Positions 33,023 to 43,553 of a stretch of DNA of 64,000 nucleotides are shown piece by piece. Origin of the DNA: Dimargaris cristalligena (taxonomy: Eukaryota > Kickxellomycota > Dimargaritomycetes > Dimargaritales > Dimargaritaceae); NCBI GenBank assembly GCA_027576995.1, contig JANBQC010000047.1, positions 1 to 64,000 of the forward strand, given 5' to 3'. The position numbers and the translations under genes were made by a program. A model generated the notes under the pieces. The model saw only the letters and a program-made list of their open reading frames with translations, did not search any database and was not told the DNA's origin. Positions within the stretch are counted from its first letter, which is position 1; each line of letters starts with the position of its first letter.

Positions 33023-34724
33023 ATGACCATGAAATCCATTTGTTTCTCTACTTCCCTGGTGGGTATGCTTTTGGCTCACTATGCCATGGCCTTCCCTTCC
33101 TCTGACCCCACTACCGCCGAGTCCCCCTCCCAAACCTTGACTGGATGGATGTCCCGTTTGAAGTCCTCATACAATAATAGGGAGTACCCAACTTTATTTG
33201 GCGCCCCTGAGTTGCTGCAGGATACTATGCCCAGCACATTCAAAAACTCAAACGACGATATCCAATTGAAGAGCTTAGCCAAGAAGAGTCCGGAAGACCT
33301 GCCACAGGAAATTAAAGAACAAGTGGCCCAATACCTGAATACTTCCGATTTAGGCTATGCTGCCCAAGCATCTAAAGGACTTCGGGAATTAGCCCTCGCC
33401 GACGAGGACTACCGAAAAAGAGTTTACATACGTATGATTGTCAGTATTATTATTGTGTAATGGACATATGGCCACGGGTACATCTCTAAAAATCTATTGA
33501 CAAGGCCAAAATGTGCATTTCTAGGCAGACCGTACTATTGGTTTTATACATTTAACTCCGCGTTTCGACTTCCATGCGCCAACCCTGAGTAATCTCTAAC
33601 CGAGCCATATTTTGCCTAACATTGGACCTACTTGATAGAAATATGGGCCTCTACCCAAATGGGCAGTTCTGATTACTTTTAATCGCAGAGCAAATGGCCG
33701 GGTCGCCGTTATCGGTCAGGCCATGTGCACTGAACTCACCCTTGCCGCATTCAACGCCACGTACTTAGAACTCTACGGCCTTGGGATCTCACCGTTAGGC
33801 GAAAGACTGGCCGAAACTAATGATTCGGGGGCCTGTGAAGTGCTTTTGAACACCGCGGAATTCAAAAGCACACTTAAAAAAGTATATTCCGACTGGTGTT
33901 ATGTGCGTCTTGACCAGATGGATCGGAATCAGCTAGCAAAAGCATTCCCGTCGGTGGAAACAGCCATTGACGGTGACATTAAGCAGCTCTGGGAAATCAC
34001 TACCCAAATCATTCAACTGGGATTCGGTACTCAAGATATCTTGCCCAGCCTTCCACATAGCAGTATGCTGCTTCCCATGTTTAACCCTAACAAATACCCC
34101 TTGGGTATACAACTAAATCCCAAGTCTATACAGAACACATTCATCCGCATGATTATCGGCGCCTTGGTCGCGAAAGAAGATTACAAATTGCTGAGCGAAT
34201 ATATTATCGAAATCCAAAAACGTGCTATTGACGAAAAGGCTAGATATTTCGCCAACATCATAGCCTTAGAGTGGGACCTTATCGAAGCCAAAGAAGTGGC
34301 TCTGGCGAAACTTAGGTGTACTTATAAGGAGAGTTATCAGCGTGCTACCTTTTTTGGCTATGATCACTCTGCCACGGTATTATTAAACCGGGTCGGATCA
34401 ATGGATGGGGTTCGTTTATTAGAAGATATGGAACCGAAGGAAATTACTGCGTGCCATTCCCATTACGGCACCGGTGGTGAAGTTTACATTAAGCGCAGTA
34501 CAGGAGGGAATAATATTACCAAGACATCGGTCTCCTACCTTACCCTCCGTTCGGCCTTACCCAAGGAGCTCAATCTTCCTGAGTCAGCCTTCGAAGTCCC
34601 GGCCGAAAGCGAAAAGCTGTTCGACGAGTGGCTTGTGGGCCCTTATGAACGAAGTGCCGTTCTATCCGCACGACAGAGTGCCACTCATACTAAGATGCCA
34701 GTATCTTTTCCAGGGGATGATTAG
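33023..34724 (+). CDS. Secreted protein with F-box-like motif, 500 aa
   Basis: Predicted CDS is join(33023..33431, 33529..33588, 33691..34724). Introns of 97 and 102 bp are GT-AG and the phases close exactly; the 60-nt middle exon reads as sensible protein (TIGFIHLTPRFDFHAPTL). Residues 3-22 form a signal peptide ending Ala-Met-Ala before Phe-Pro. Residues 93-135 match an F-box: Leu-Pro-x-Glu-Ile, then a YLNTSDLG core, then Ser-Lys-Gly-Leu-Arg-Glu-Leu. F-boxes usually bind Skp1 in the cytosol or nucleus, which a signal peptide would not allow, so the motif may have been reused, or the protein may enter another cell or organelle. The C-terminal 350 residues are helical with no recognised domain. 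An in-frame ATG at 33029 gives an alternative start. The final splice uses AG|CAA rather than the CAG two bases earlier, the only choice that keeps frame. Confidence 0.75.
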
Positions 34725-37427
34725 GCCGCGGAATAAAGTGTATTGCCGTCAGGATCGGGTCATCGGTTGCCAAGCTTGGGGATGTGCGTGGGCTTTGCGG
34801 CTACTGGTGTAGGGCGTACTGTCATCGATGAGGGCATCTCCTGGCCGACCAAAAATGGAACGATGGCCCTGGAAGGAACAAAAGCGGGGGTGACATAATA
34901 TCTATCGAGCTATAGAAATAATCAATAAATTAGTAGAAGAATAACCATTTTAATGAATATAATACTTATTTATGATAATTATTGCACTAAGATTCTAAAG
35001 TCATAAAAGAAATGAAAAAGTTTGAGCAAAATAATATCGCTTTCCTGGGAGGAAGAGGGCTCCCTGAACTAAGGTCGTAAAGCAATCATTATAAAAAATA
35101 CAGGTCTCATTCTACAATTTAGAATATTATCATAAAGCTGACGTAGCGCATGGCCGATGTCATAAAATCAGAATTTCTAATCGGATATAGACTTCCCAAA
35201 AGATGTGGAAATATTCTCCTAAAACTCGTCATATCAGGTAGAATCATTAAAATAGTCGATAGGCATTACTTTGGCATTACTATTGTTACGGTCATGTTGA
35301 CCATCCTAAGTAGGTGCCAGGCTATCTAGTGGTAGATCCTTCGATATATGGGATACACTGTACCGGCTAATAGGAATAGCCTATGGGGTAATTATGATAC
35401 CCAAGCCTACTGCTTGTAGGACACTTATACTGCACCCCCCGCTCCCCTTCAGGGATCTAGGAGGTTCCCCTTCTGTTCTATTTGATAGTTATTATTTGAT
35501 ATACTAATAAGACTTTTATAAACGTTACATTATAAACAAATTTGCGACATACTCGGGAGTCATTAATCTAAAAGAGAATATTACTAGAGTGTGCTTTATG
35601 TTCGATGACCCAAAACCACATTTATATATGAGAAACGACAAACTAGATCTGGGAGAATTTAGAGGTGTCTATGTGGTCATTTGCGATGATTCATCGCTAG
35701 CGCTGGCTTCTGCTACTCAGCGGGGTCTCATTTGGACGGTTGGCCTCTACCACCCTATTCTAGAGGTGACAATGTAATATATCGTTGAGCACAGAGGCAA
35801 CACCTGCTTCACAGGTATATGGCATTTTTCCGAATTGGGGGTCGAAGACAATAATCATTGAGATGTAAATCTACCCCGGATTCTACTTTATGCAGCAATA
35901 CAGGAAGGCACCGTCGATAACCGGTAGCCCAGCGACTTTGTAAAAGTGCATCACCGGGTTGGGCTGACGCAAGTCTCGGTGAGAAAGTTAGCTTCAATGC
36001 CGAATCGTGGGGCAGTAAAGGGGCCTTGTGGCAAGGATGACAAAAATAGTTATTAGGCAGAGAAGATTGGGGAAATGGGTGGAGAAATGGAAACCGATGG
36101 AATACACAACCATTGGAAATAAATAAACGATAAGGAACTGACGAAGGCATCAAGGGTTATTCGATATTCGCCCACCACTAAAGTACACTTTTCGCACGCC
36201 GTCCAAATTTGCGGATGATAGAGTCCCCAAAATATAATCAGCTTCGGGATTAGCTGAAAAGACATTCACCTCGCCGCTCCCAGGGATTCGCCAGCGTTGT
36301 CTACTGTAATTTTCTGAGCTGAGTTTTAGTCTATAGTGAGCCTCCTCTGACTGGGTCAGTGGCAAAAATGGTTTTCAAACAAGGCCAAATGCTGGACATG
36401 GTAGACATTACCAATTTGATTGCCTCGAGAAATGAAAGGGATGGGCCAGTGGTGTGAATAAGGCGGCTACCTTTCTGTAATCCGCAAGAATACAATAGTT
36501 GAATGCAAACACAGCTTAACCTCTGGTTAATGTAAAAAAAACTTAGATAATTGACCAAGGGTGTTGTACAAGGGTTTATTCGACCATAAATAAAACCAGA
36601 TAAACCGTGGCACCGGCGCCGGGGTATTAATATAAACGGTATGGTAGTGTGGTGTAGTGTAAGCAAGTCTTGAGATATCAAATGGGGCATATTTACGAAA
36701 CCCGTTAGAGGGAGCACCAACCTGATGGAAGAATATAAAATGGGGTATTATAATAGAAACAGTAAGCCAAATGGCGTCGATATGAGCTTGGATGATAATC
36801 GCCTATTTTAAGATCACAAAGCCAACCGAATTGTGGTAGAAGCGGCGAATTGCTAGCCCAGAGGAATGCAGTACTATCAGCCCCAAGAATGGCCAGCCCA
36901 TTACGCTTCCAAATACGCGCAATAGGTCAGCTGGCAATCACTCCGAATATCCATTTCTCGGCTCAGCTCAGCTCAGAATTGAGAACGGTTCTGATGAAGA
37001 TGGCCAATAAAAACAGGTGGGGCTCCAATGACCGAACTTCTACCCCTTGCCGGTAGGCAACAAGTAATAGCCGCAAACAAAACCCTCGGGTAATTGGGCG
37101 AGGTTATATGTACCAATGAGGGGCAACTAGTTGGCTCTGTCTGAGTTGTCTGTAAAAGGCGTGAGAGGCGGTCGGGAAGTTGATGACAATGCCGGAGAGA
37201 AAACGGATGATACACATAGGCACAATGCTCAAGAACTGGAAAACAGTGACTCGAAGGGTGGAAGTGATAGGAGCGGAGGTTACGACAACCCCCACCACCA
37301 TAAGGGAGAATGTCGATGATAAGACAGGCAACTGGTGCAGGTAGGGGAGAGTACCATGGGTGAGATAACCCTACCCAAAGGTACCTTGGCGTCGGTCTAA
37401 TAAAATAAATACTAGGGCCTGGCCGGG
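34725..37427. other. AT-rich intergenic region, no supported gene
   Basis: 2.7 kb. Frames of 60-130 codons (35589-35777 plus; 35809-36153, 36150-36365 and 36331-36720 minus) have no domain or splice support. Contains a short GCTCA tandem repeat (about 36958-36976). Confidence 0.5.
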
Positions 37428-37586
37428 CTACAGGACTCGCCGGCCGAATTTGCTGGCGAACAGAGCCATGGAGACGCAGATTCCGACGAAGCCAGTGAGG
37501 CGCAAGAACGCCCGTTGTAGAATCCGGCGCTCTTCTTCGGGGGTGCGGAAGGAGGCGTAAATGGCCCGGAAATTCGGTAGACCCAT
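37428..37586 (-). CDS. 52-residue single-pass membrane microprotein
   Basis: Short GC-rich frame with a good start context (CCGCCATGG). It begins Met-Gly-Leu-Pro-Asn-Phe, has a charged, helix-forming part (TPEEERRILQRAFLRL), one hydrophobic segment (about residues 31-44, TGFVGICVSMALFA) and a short basic end (KFGRR). This is the layout of small tail-anchored or mitochondrial membrane subunits (for example small Tom or respiratory-assembly proteins), but I cannot name a family. It lies head-to-head with CCA1, the starts being about 620 bp apart, and the shared promoter holds adjacent CACGTG and CCAAT sites. Coding composition like the neighbouring genes supports it. An upstream exon cannot be excluded. 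Confidence 0.6.
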   Translation of the reverse strand: MGLPNFRAIYASFRTPEEERRILQRAFLRLTGFVGICVSMALFASKFGRRVL

Positions 37587-37933
37587 GGCGGGATGTAAGA
37601 ATAAACTCTAGTAGTAGGGGAAAAGATAGTCGTAGGGTGTTTGCCAAATATGAAATGAAGAGTTAGGGACCTCAATCTCTGGGCAACAGTTGGGGTTTAG
37701 GAGAGAAACTGAATAAAATATCTAGTAGGCTGAACAAAGGGGAGGGGAGGGTCGGGGCAGTGCCAAGTAGGCCTGCTGCTTTGGAGCAGACGAGTGCTAG
37801 TTGTAGGTGCTTTTAATTAGCCTTGCCCATGTCTTCACTCACCCGTTGATTAAGCTGTTGGACCAAAACAAGCTCAACAAGACGTGTGGGATTTTCCCCT
37901 TTGGAAGGCGGATGGGTGAGGAGAATAGTCTGT

Positions 37934-37945
37934 CACGTGCCCAAT
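37934..37945. promoter_or_regulatory. CACGTG and CCAAT sites in divergent promoter
   Basis: CACGTG at 37934-37939 and CCAAT at 37941-37945, one base apart, between the microprotein gene (ATG 37586, minus) and CCA1 (ATG 38206, plus). The distances of 348 and 261-267 bp suit a shared bidirectional promoter. Binding by bHLH and CCAAT factors is inferred. Confidence 0.4.
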
Positions 37946-38164
37946 CGCTAACCCCGACTCATCATGGTTGGCATTGAGGTAGCGTTGGATGAACAATAGC
38001 ATGTCTACTATGGCAGAGTAATTTTAATCAATCATTCCTATGCATCCCCCGTATTTCCAACCCCAGCAACAAAGGCCATATAATGAGGCGTAGCACACTC
38101 CCCATTCCAAGCCCCCCAACCTTATTATAGCTTGTGTATATTCTAACTCTAATAACCAGTGTAT

Positions 38165-38173
38165 TATATAAAT
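38165..38173 (+). promoter_or_regulatory. TATA-like element just upstream of CCA1
   Basis: TATATAAAT only 33 bp upstream of the first CCA1 ATG (38206). If used, transcripts would start close to or beyond that ATG, which bears on which start codon is translated. Confidence 0.4.
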
Positions 38174-38205
38174 ATATATTTTTCTCCTTCATCGACGCCT
38201 TGGTT

Positions 38206-40344
38206 ATGTATGCCTTGCTGCCAGGTCCTTTTCCTCTACTCCGCCGTAGCCTTTCGGTAGTCTCTGCCACCCCCCATTTCCTTCACCTCCACCTATTTTC
38301 GAGTCACCGGATCCCCAATATGTCCATCACCCTTACACCCCATGAAATTAAAATAGTCAATGTCCTTAAGCAGCTGGCCGAGAACCACCACTCCACCCAC
38401 CCGCAGGAGCCGCCCATGACCCTGCGAATCGCCGGTGGGTGGGTTCGTGATAAGGTAAGCTACCCTTCTCTGGAACTGGGGCCTATAGTCTTCCTTTGCT
38501 GGTTCATTAATGGTACGTCATACTATATCACATTATATCTGTCGATGGTCTATGGCCCACTGAATACTAACTCTCTGGTTATCCCAATGCCCACTCTTGT
38601 TGCTTCCCCGTGAACTACTACGCCATCTACTTTGTCCAGCTGCTAGGCCTAGAATCCCATGATATTGATGTCGCCGTCGATACCATGACTGGGTTCCAGC
38701 TGGCCGAGCGCCTCAATCACTTCCTAGTGGCGTCCGGGAATCGCAACTGCCATGTGGCCAAAATCAGCAGCAATCCGGAGCGGTCCAAGCACCTCGAAAC
38801 CGCCACCATGATGGTGTTTGACCAGGCCATTGATTTCGTTAATCTCCGCAGCGAAACCTACGACGAGTCGAGTCGGGTACCCACCACCATGGACTTTGGC
38901 ACCCCTTCCGAAGATGCCTTCCGCCGGGATGCCACGGTCAATGCGCTTTTTTATAATATTCAGACTGGCCAAGTCGAGGATTTCACGAAGAAGGGCCTCG
39001 ACGACCTACGGGAACGGGTAATTCGGACCCCGCTGGCCGCCTTCGAGACCTTTCGGGATGATCCCCTAAGGATTCTGCGCTGCGTCCGTTTCGCCAGTCG
39101 GTTCTCGTTTAAATTGGACCCTTCCATCGCCGAAGCAGTTCAGTCGGAGGATATTCGGCAGGCCCTGGACAAAAAAATTAGTCGGGAACGGATCGGTGTG
39201 GAAGTAGATAAGATGTTGAGCCATGAAAATGCAGCCCAGGCCGTCCGTTACCTTCGGGACCTCCAGTTGATGCCCATCGTATTTGCCATTCCTTCTGACC
39301 AGAGCGATTTGGTTCGTGACACCGACGATGTGATGTCTATTACTGAGAATTTGGAACGGTAAGAATTATATATTTTGTATTCTGTACACATCCACCCCAT
39401 GAATAGTATTGCCCAAAAGTTGAGTTAGTTGATCGACAGCAACTTGCCCTGGGCGGATCCTTGACATCGCATCTTCCGTTCATGGACCACATGCCCTTTG
39501 ACCATATTTTCCAACGTAACCATTATTACTTTTATCGCAAATCTAACCTGCGGTAATTCTGCCATATCCTAAATGTTTGCCCCCTGTAACTAGGTTCTAT
39601 TCAGGAGGCTGGCTGCCATTACTAACGACCAAACGCCATAAGGATCGCGTAGTCGAGTTGAAAAATCGCCGGCGCCTACTTTATCTATCGGCGTGCTTGT
39701 TTCCCTTCCGGGATGTACGCATACCCGATGGTAAGCGGGAGCTGACCGGCCCGCAGTTTATTGTCCGAAACAGTCTAAAGCTTTCCAACCAAGATATGGA
39801 ACAATGCCACCGGATCATCACCTCGGTACCAAACGTCCAAAGCCTAGTCAAGCAAATTAAAGCGGATCCCTCCAGCCTCGAGGATGATCAGAGCCGGTCC
39901 ACTCGAATCCAGGCTGGCCAGTTTGTTCGAGACGTTGGCCCGCTCTGGCCCGCCGCCACCCTCTTCACCCTATGCAAATCTTTAAAGGACGTCGAGAGAA
40001 AACCTCAATCCGATGAGGTCACCCAATCCGATCTACCCGAAGCGCCCCAGCTACAAATTCAACCCTACTCCCAATTTTTCGACTATCTTCGCAACAATCA
40101 ATTGGATTCCTGTCATTTGTGGAAACACCGCCTCCAGGGTAGTCAGGCGGCTTCGATCCTGGGCATCAAACCTGGACCCATCATCGGTCAGATCCTAAGT
40201 CACATCATGGACTGGCAAATCCTCCACCCTAAAGGTACCGAAGCCGAGTGCAAGGCGTTTGTGCTGCAGGATGCCGCTATTGCGGAATTAGCTCAGGAAG
40301 CCCGGAGTAAATCCCCCCCGAAGAAGGCCAAGCGCGGCCCATAG
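38206..40344 (+). CDS. CCA1: CCA-adding tRNA nucleotidyltransferase, likely two starts
   Basis: Predicted CDS is join(38206..38454, 38640..39358, 39594..40344), 572 residues; introns of 185 and 235 bp are GT-AG with matching phases. It adds the CCA end to tRNA. Class II nucleotidyltransferase motifs are clear: RIAGGWVRD, SHDIDVAVD (catalytic Asp pair), RRDATVNALFYN, DPLRILRCVRFASRF (head/neck) and the basic KKAKR end that may serve as a nuclear signal. From ATG 38206 the first 38 residues are Leu/Arg/Ser-rich with no acid residues, like a mitochondrial presequence. A second ATG at 38320 (Met-Ser-Ile-Thr-Leu) starts just before the conserved domain and gives 534 residues. Yeast CCA1 uses alternative starts to supply mitochondria and cytosol/nucleus; the same is inferred here. 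Confidence 0.94.
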
Positions 40345-40890
40345 ACGCCAATCGTTTCCGGTTTTGGATTCCGATGGCATTTGATGGGTGGTAGGTAGAT
40401 CAGCTCACTCGTAATGCAGCGGATTTACTGTCCCGCCCAATTCACAGCGATGTTCATAATTAATGAGAGCAACTAGATCTCTCTGAATCATAGTGTTGAC
40501 TATTTGAAACCCATTCCACTATGTTTTTATTATTGATGGGCACCGCAATTAAGCCTACAAAACGATCCCAGGGAAGTGACTGCCCTAATCCACTCATTTT
40601 GACAGCCTATCGGTATGTTTTAATTAAATTACTTTCGCTCACAGCGTCTCTTTACGCACTATCAAATGTGCAACTATATTCCCTTCTCTGCCATAATATC
40701 TTAAAAAAATACATGTAAAACTCGATTTTCAAAATAATAGCACCATTGTGCGAAGGTTCAAGTATTAAAGGGTAATGCCAAAATGTAAAAAATGGAGCAG
40801 CCTATCTTTGTCAGTTGGAAGAGGGAGTGTCCATGATTATTGAGGAGAGGGCCTGTTTAGCTAGGAGTTGTTGTGTAATTTGTTGAATAT

Positions 40891-41019
40891 GGGTGAACTT
40901 CAACCCAACCGTATAAGATTTTACACAATATGTGTATGGGATAATATGTGGGAGAATAACTTTTGACCAGTAATATTTACCTCATCAAATGGATTATTCG
41001 TTATACAGCCTGGATGAAT
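40891..41019 (-). repeat. Dispersed repeat, copy C (inverted)
   Basis: Reverse complement of copies A and B at roughly 80 percent identity. On the minus strand it keeps an open frame of about 40 codons. At the codon where copies A and B share a TAA stop, copy C has CAA (Gln), so C may be nearest to the ancestral coding form. Confidence 0.8.
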
Positions 41020-42120
41020 ATCTGCCGTATCAACGACGATATAATTTTTTTACACCCTTATATGCTGACAATACCATTGCCCAACTCTATACTGGAAGCC
41101 CTTTATTAAGCGGATCGATCCACTTTTGTAATAACTACACCACTCTCTCAGTGACGCTCGCTGATCTGCCACATTGTCTGGGTTCATGAGTAGGGCCTCA
41201 AATGAACCAGTTCAATGTTACGTAATGTATATTACCAATCAGTTATTTGAAAATGGGTATAGGATTATGTGCGTGGTTTAATCGACTCTATCGCCAAAGT
41301 GTAAGCATTGATGCGTAAAATCACCTAACCAGAATAATTATGGTCTTTAACATAGCAGTATTCCCCTGGACCCTGACAACAAGTATTGGCTGGAATCTAA
41401 CCAGGAATCATTCCACAGTACCCTGACCAGCTAAACCCGAGCGCCAACAGCTCTCGCTTCCCCTGAGCCTCTTCGGGCAAAACACGGCAGCAATCAACAG
41501 GGGCATCATACTGAGACTTGACTGTTATATTGCGCGACCATCGGAGACCCTGCCCACAATTAATATTATAATTGTGACCTTTGTATATCATGAACTTATA
41601 TTGATATATCACCTCTTGACGTATCACCAGCGGGATATTTCTTGCATTACAGGGTTAGCGCGAGGTGAAACTCGACACGATTTGCCCAATAATTTTATGC
41701 GAGTTTGTCTAAATTCCACTCCCTCCCCGCTTGCTAGACTATCATCAGGTTCCCCGACCGTCGACCAAGACTAGCGTGATGTATCTTGATGGCTAAGTAT
41801 TAGGATTCGGTGTCGATTGGATGAATTGGGAAGCACCACCCTAGTCACACCACCTCTGCCGGTAGCTGGATAATGAGGCCAGTTTTGCCTCTTTTCACAA
41901 ATGTTTGAGCCTGCCCAATCATGGTTGAAATTTAGATGGTCCATTCGGCGGAGTTGATCCATCCAAAGGAACCGATGTAATCTTTGCCGACAAAGAAAGA
42001 GAGCCGTCAATGGATCCACCACAGCGCTGCTCTTTCCCCCAGTCCCTTCCCTCCTTCCGCCCCCGCCTTTTGGTGGTCCTCTTTAATACTGGTTCAACTG
42101 GCCATGGCATTGCCCATCAG

Positions 42121-42157
42121 GTAGTTAGGTAGGTTGGTTAGTTGGTTAGTTGGTGGG
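42121..42157. repeat. Degenerate GGTTAGTT tandem repeat
   Basis: Several imperfect copies of GGTTAGTT/GGTAGGTT. It resembles a simple repeat, not a canonical TTAGGG telomere tract. Confidence 0.6.
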
Positions 42158-43155
42158 CGCTATTTTCGGACACTATGGAGTGTGACCACCATTTCTGACT
42201 CTTAAATTACCTATTGGTTTACATTATGATATTCAAAGTCTGCCCAGCGGCTATTAATATCCGCGAATGATATGTAGGGGGGGTTAAGGATGTTCAAGAA
42301 AGGGTATTTTCTATGGGCACCCGTCCCTCGTCCTTGCCCGCCACCTCCCTCTTTCTTGACCACAGCAAAGACCAAGGTGCTGTGTATCAATTCCAATTGA
42401 GGGAGTTGTCTGCCCTGATCTATGCTTCCGTTTCCACCACTGCCACCACCACCGGGAGAACTATATAGGTTCTCCTCCCTGCTCACTCCATAACACGGTT
42501 TATTTTGCTCCCTGGGCGTATACTATCGAATCCCGGTATTTTATTTATTTATTTGTGTTGTCCTCTGCTTTTTAATACAATTCTCTATTCCAACTGAACC
42601 TGCCTCGTTATTACCCTCCCTACCTCGTTTATAATTAATATTTTCGATAATTCACCCTAAAAGTTTACGTGCCTCCTAGTACCGAGCCCCTTTTTAGTAT
42701 TATATATCACTGGAGTGCGACCATTTTCTCCTTCCGTTTTAATTGCATAGGAAGGCCCGGCCTATCTAAATTTGCTTGTTACCAATAGTGCCATCTAGGA
42801 AACTCTTACCCCTCTTAGTTTGCACCATTCCTGGATTTCTAGTACATTAGTTTACTCGTCATCTGACTGTTGTTCGCCCGGCTTCATAACTGAGCAGTGC
42901 CCTATTGGAGAGCACCGAAAACTATTTGTTTACAGAGTGTGTCACTTCTCTGCATCGATTCGCTAGCTGTAGCCTAACAACGCCGTAATCAGTCAACGTT
43001 GCCCGCCCAACCCCTGAGTGAATGGTAGGATATTAGTCTTTTATAATCGATTGATGAACCCTGTTCGAAACCTTGCCCCCTATTTTAACAGCCCCTTAAT
43101 ATGGGTGTAAACCGTGGGGTATAAATCTTTAACCCGCGCGCCTTCGCTGTAGGCC

Positions 43156-43227
43156 ATGCTCTCTTTTGTCTCGACTTGCTTCGTTAACACTTCGTTGAGC
43201 TACGTTAGTGCTAAGATCCCAATCTAA
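43156..43227 (+). promoter_or_regulatory. Candidate upstream ORF of the PH-domain gene
   Basis: ATG followed by 22 codons and TAA, about 35 bp after a TATA-like GGTATAAAT and about 330 bp before the proposed main start. If the transcript starts near 43150 it would reduce translation of the main frame. Transcript start is not known. Confidence 0.25.
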
Positions 43228-43553
43228 CCCTTTCATTTATCTAGTGTTCTTTAACTCAATTGATACGGCCGGCTATTAGGATCAACCGGCGATCGGTCCA
43301 CATTCATATTGGCTCGCTCACCACACCGTAGTATCTTAGCATCACCTTGCTTTCCCTACTTTGCCTACACCAATCCTTTTGGAGTATCCTACCTTTTATC
43401 CCACTACCCACCCCCTCCTTCGATCGCCCCCGGCGACCGCTTCCCTGTTCTCTGAGCAGTCGATTTGGGCTACTTCATTGGTGGGCTTTTGACGTTCATC
43501 CCCCCACCCCTTCATTTTCCAACGAAGTCGCATATTCGGGGTCGTTTATAATA

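Larger units (their letters stand above)
40345..43553. other. Intergenic region and leader of the PH-domain gene
   Basis: No supported gene in 40345-42900. Includes repeat copy C (40891-41019), a degenerate GGTTAGTT repeat (42121-42157) and, from about 42500, a pyrimidine-rich stretch with TATA-like elements (GGTATAAAT near 43118). The 5' leader of the PH-domain gene probably covers 43150-43553. Confidence 0.5.

Noticed and set aside
35589..36720. Short frames on both strands between the F-box-like gene and the microprotein
   Set aside because: Some read plausibly (for example the minus frame 36150-36365), but frames do not join through splice sites and match nothing known; a decayed pseudogene cannot be excluded.
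42121..42157. Telomere-like repeat
   Set aside because: Unit is GGTTAGTT and imperfect, short and internal, so it is a simple repeat, not a telomere.
43347..43553. Upstream extension of the PH-domain frame
   Set aside because: Reads as translated pyrimidine-rich leader (Pro/Leu/Phe/Ser) with no conserved feature; the later ATG is preferred.
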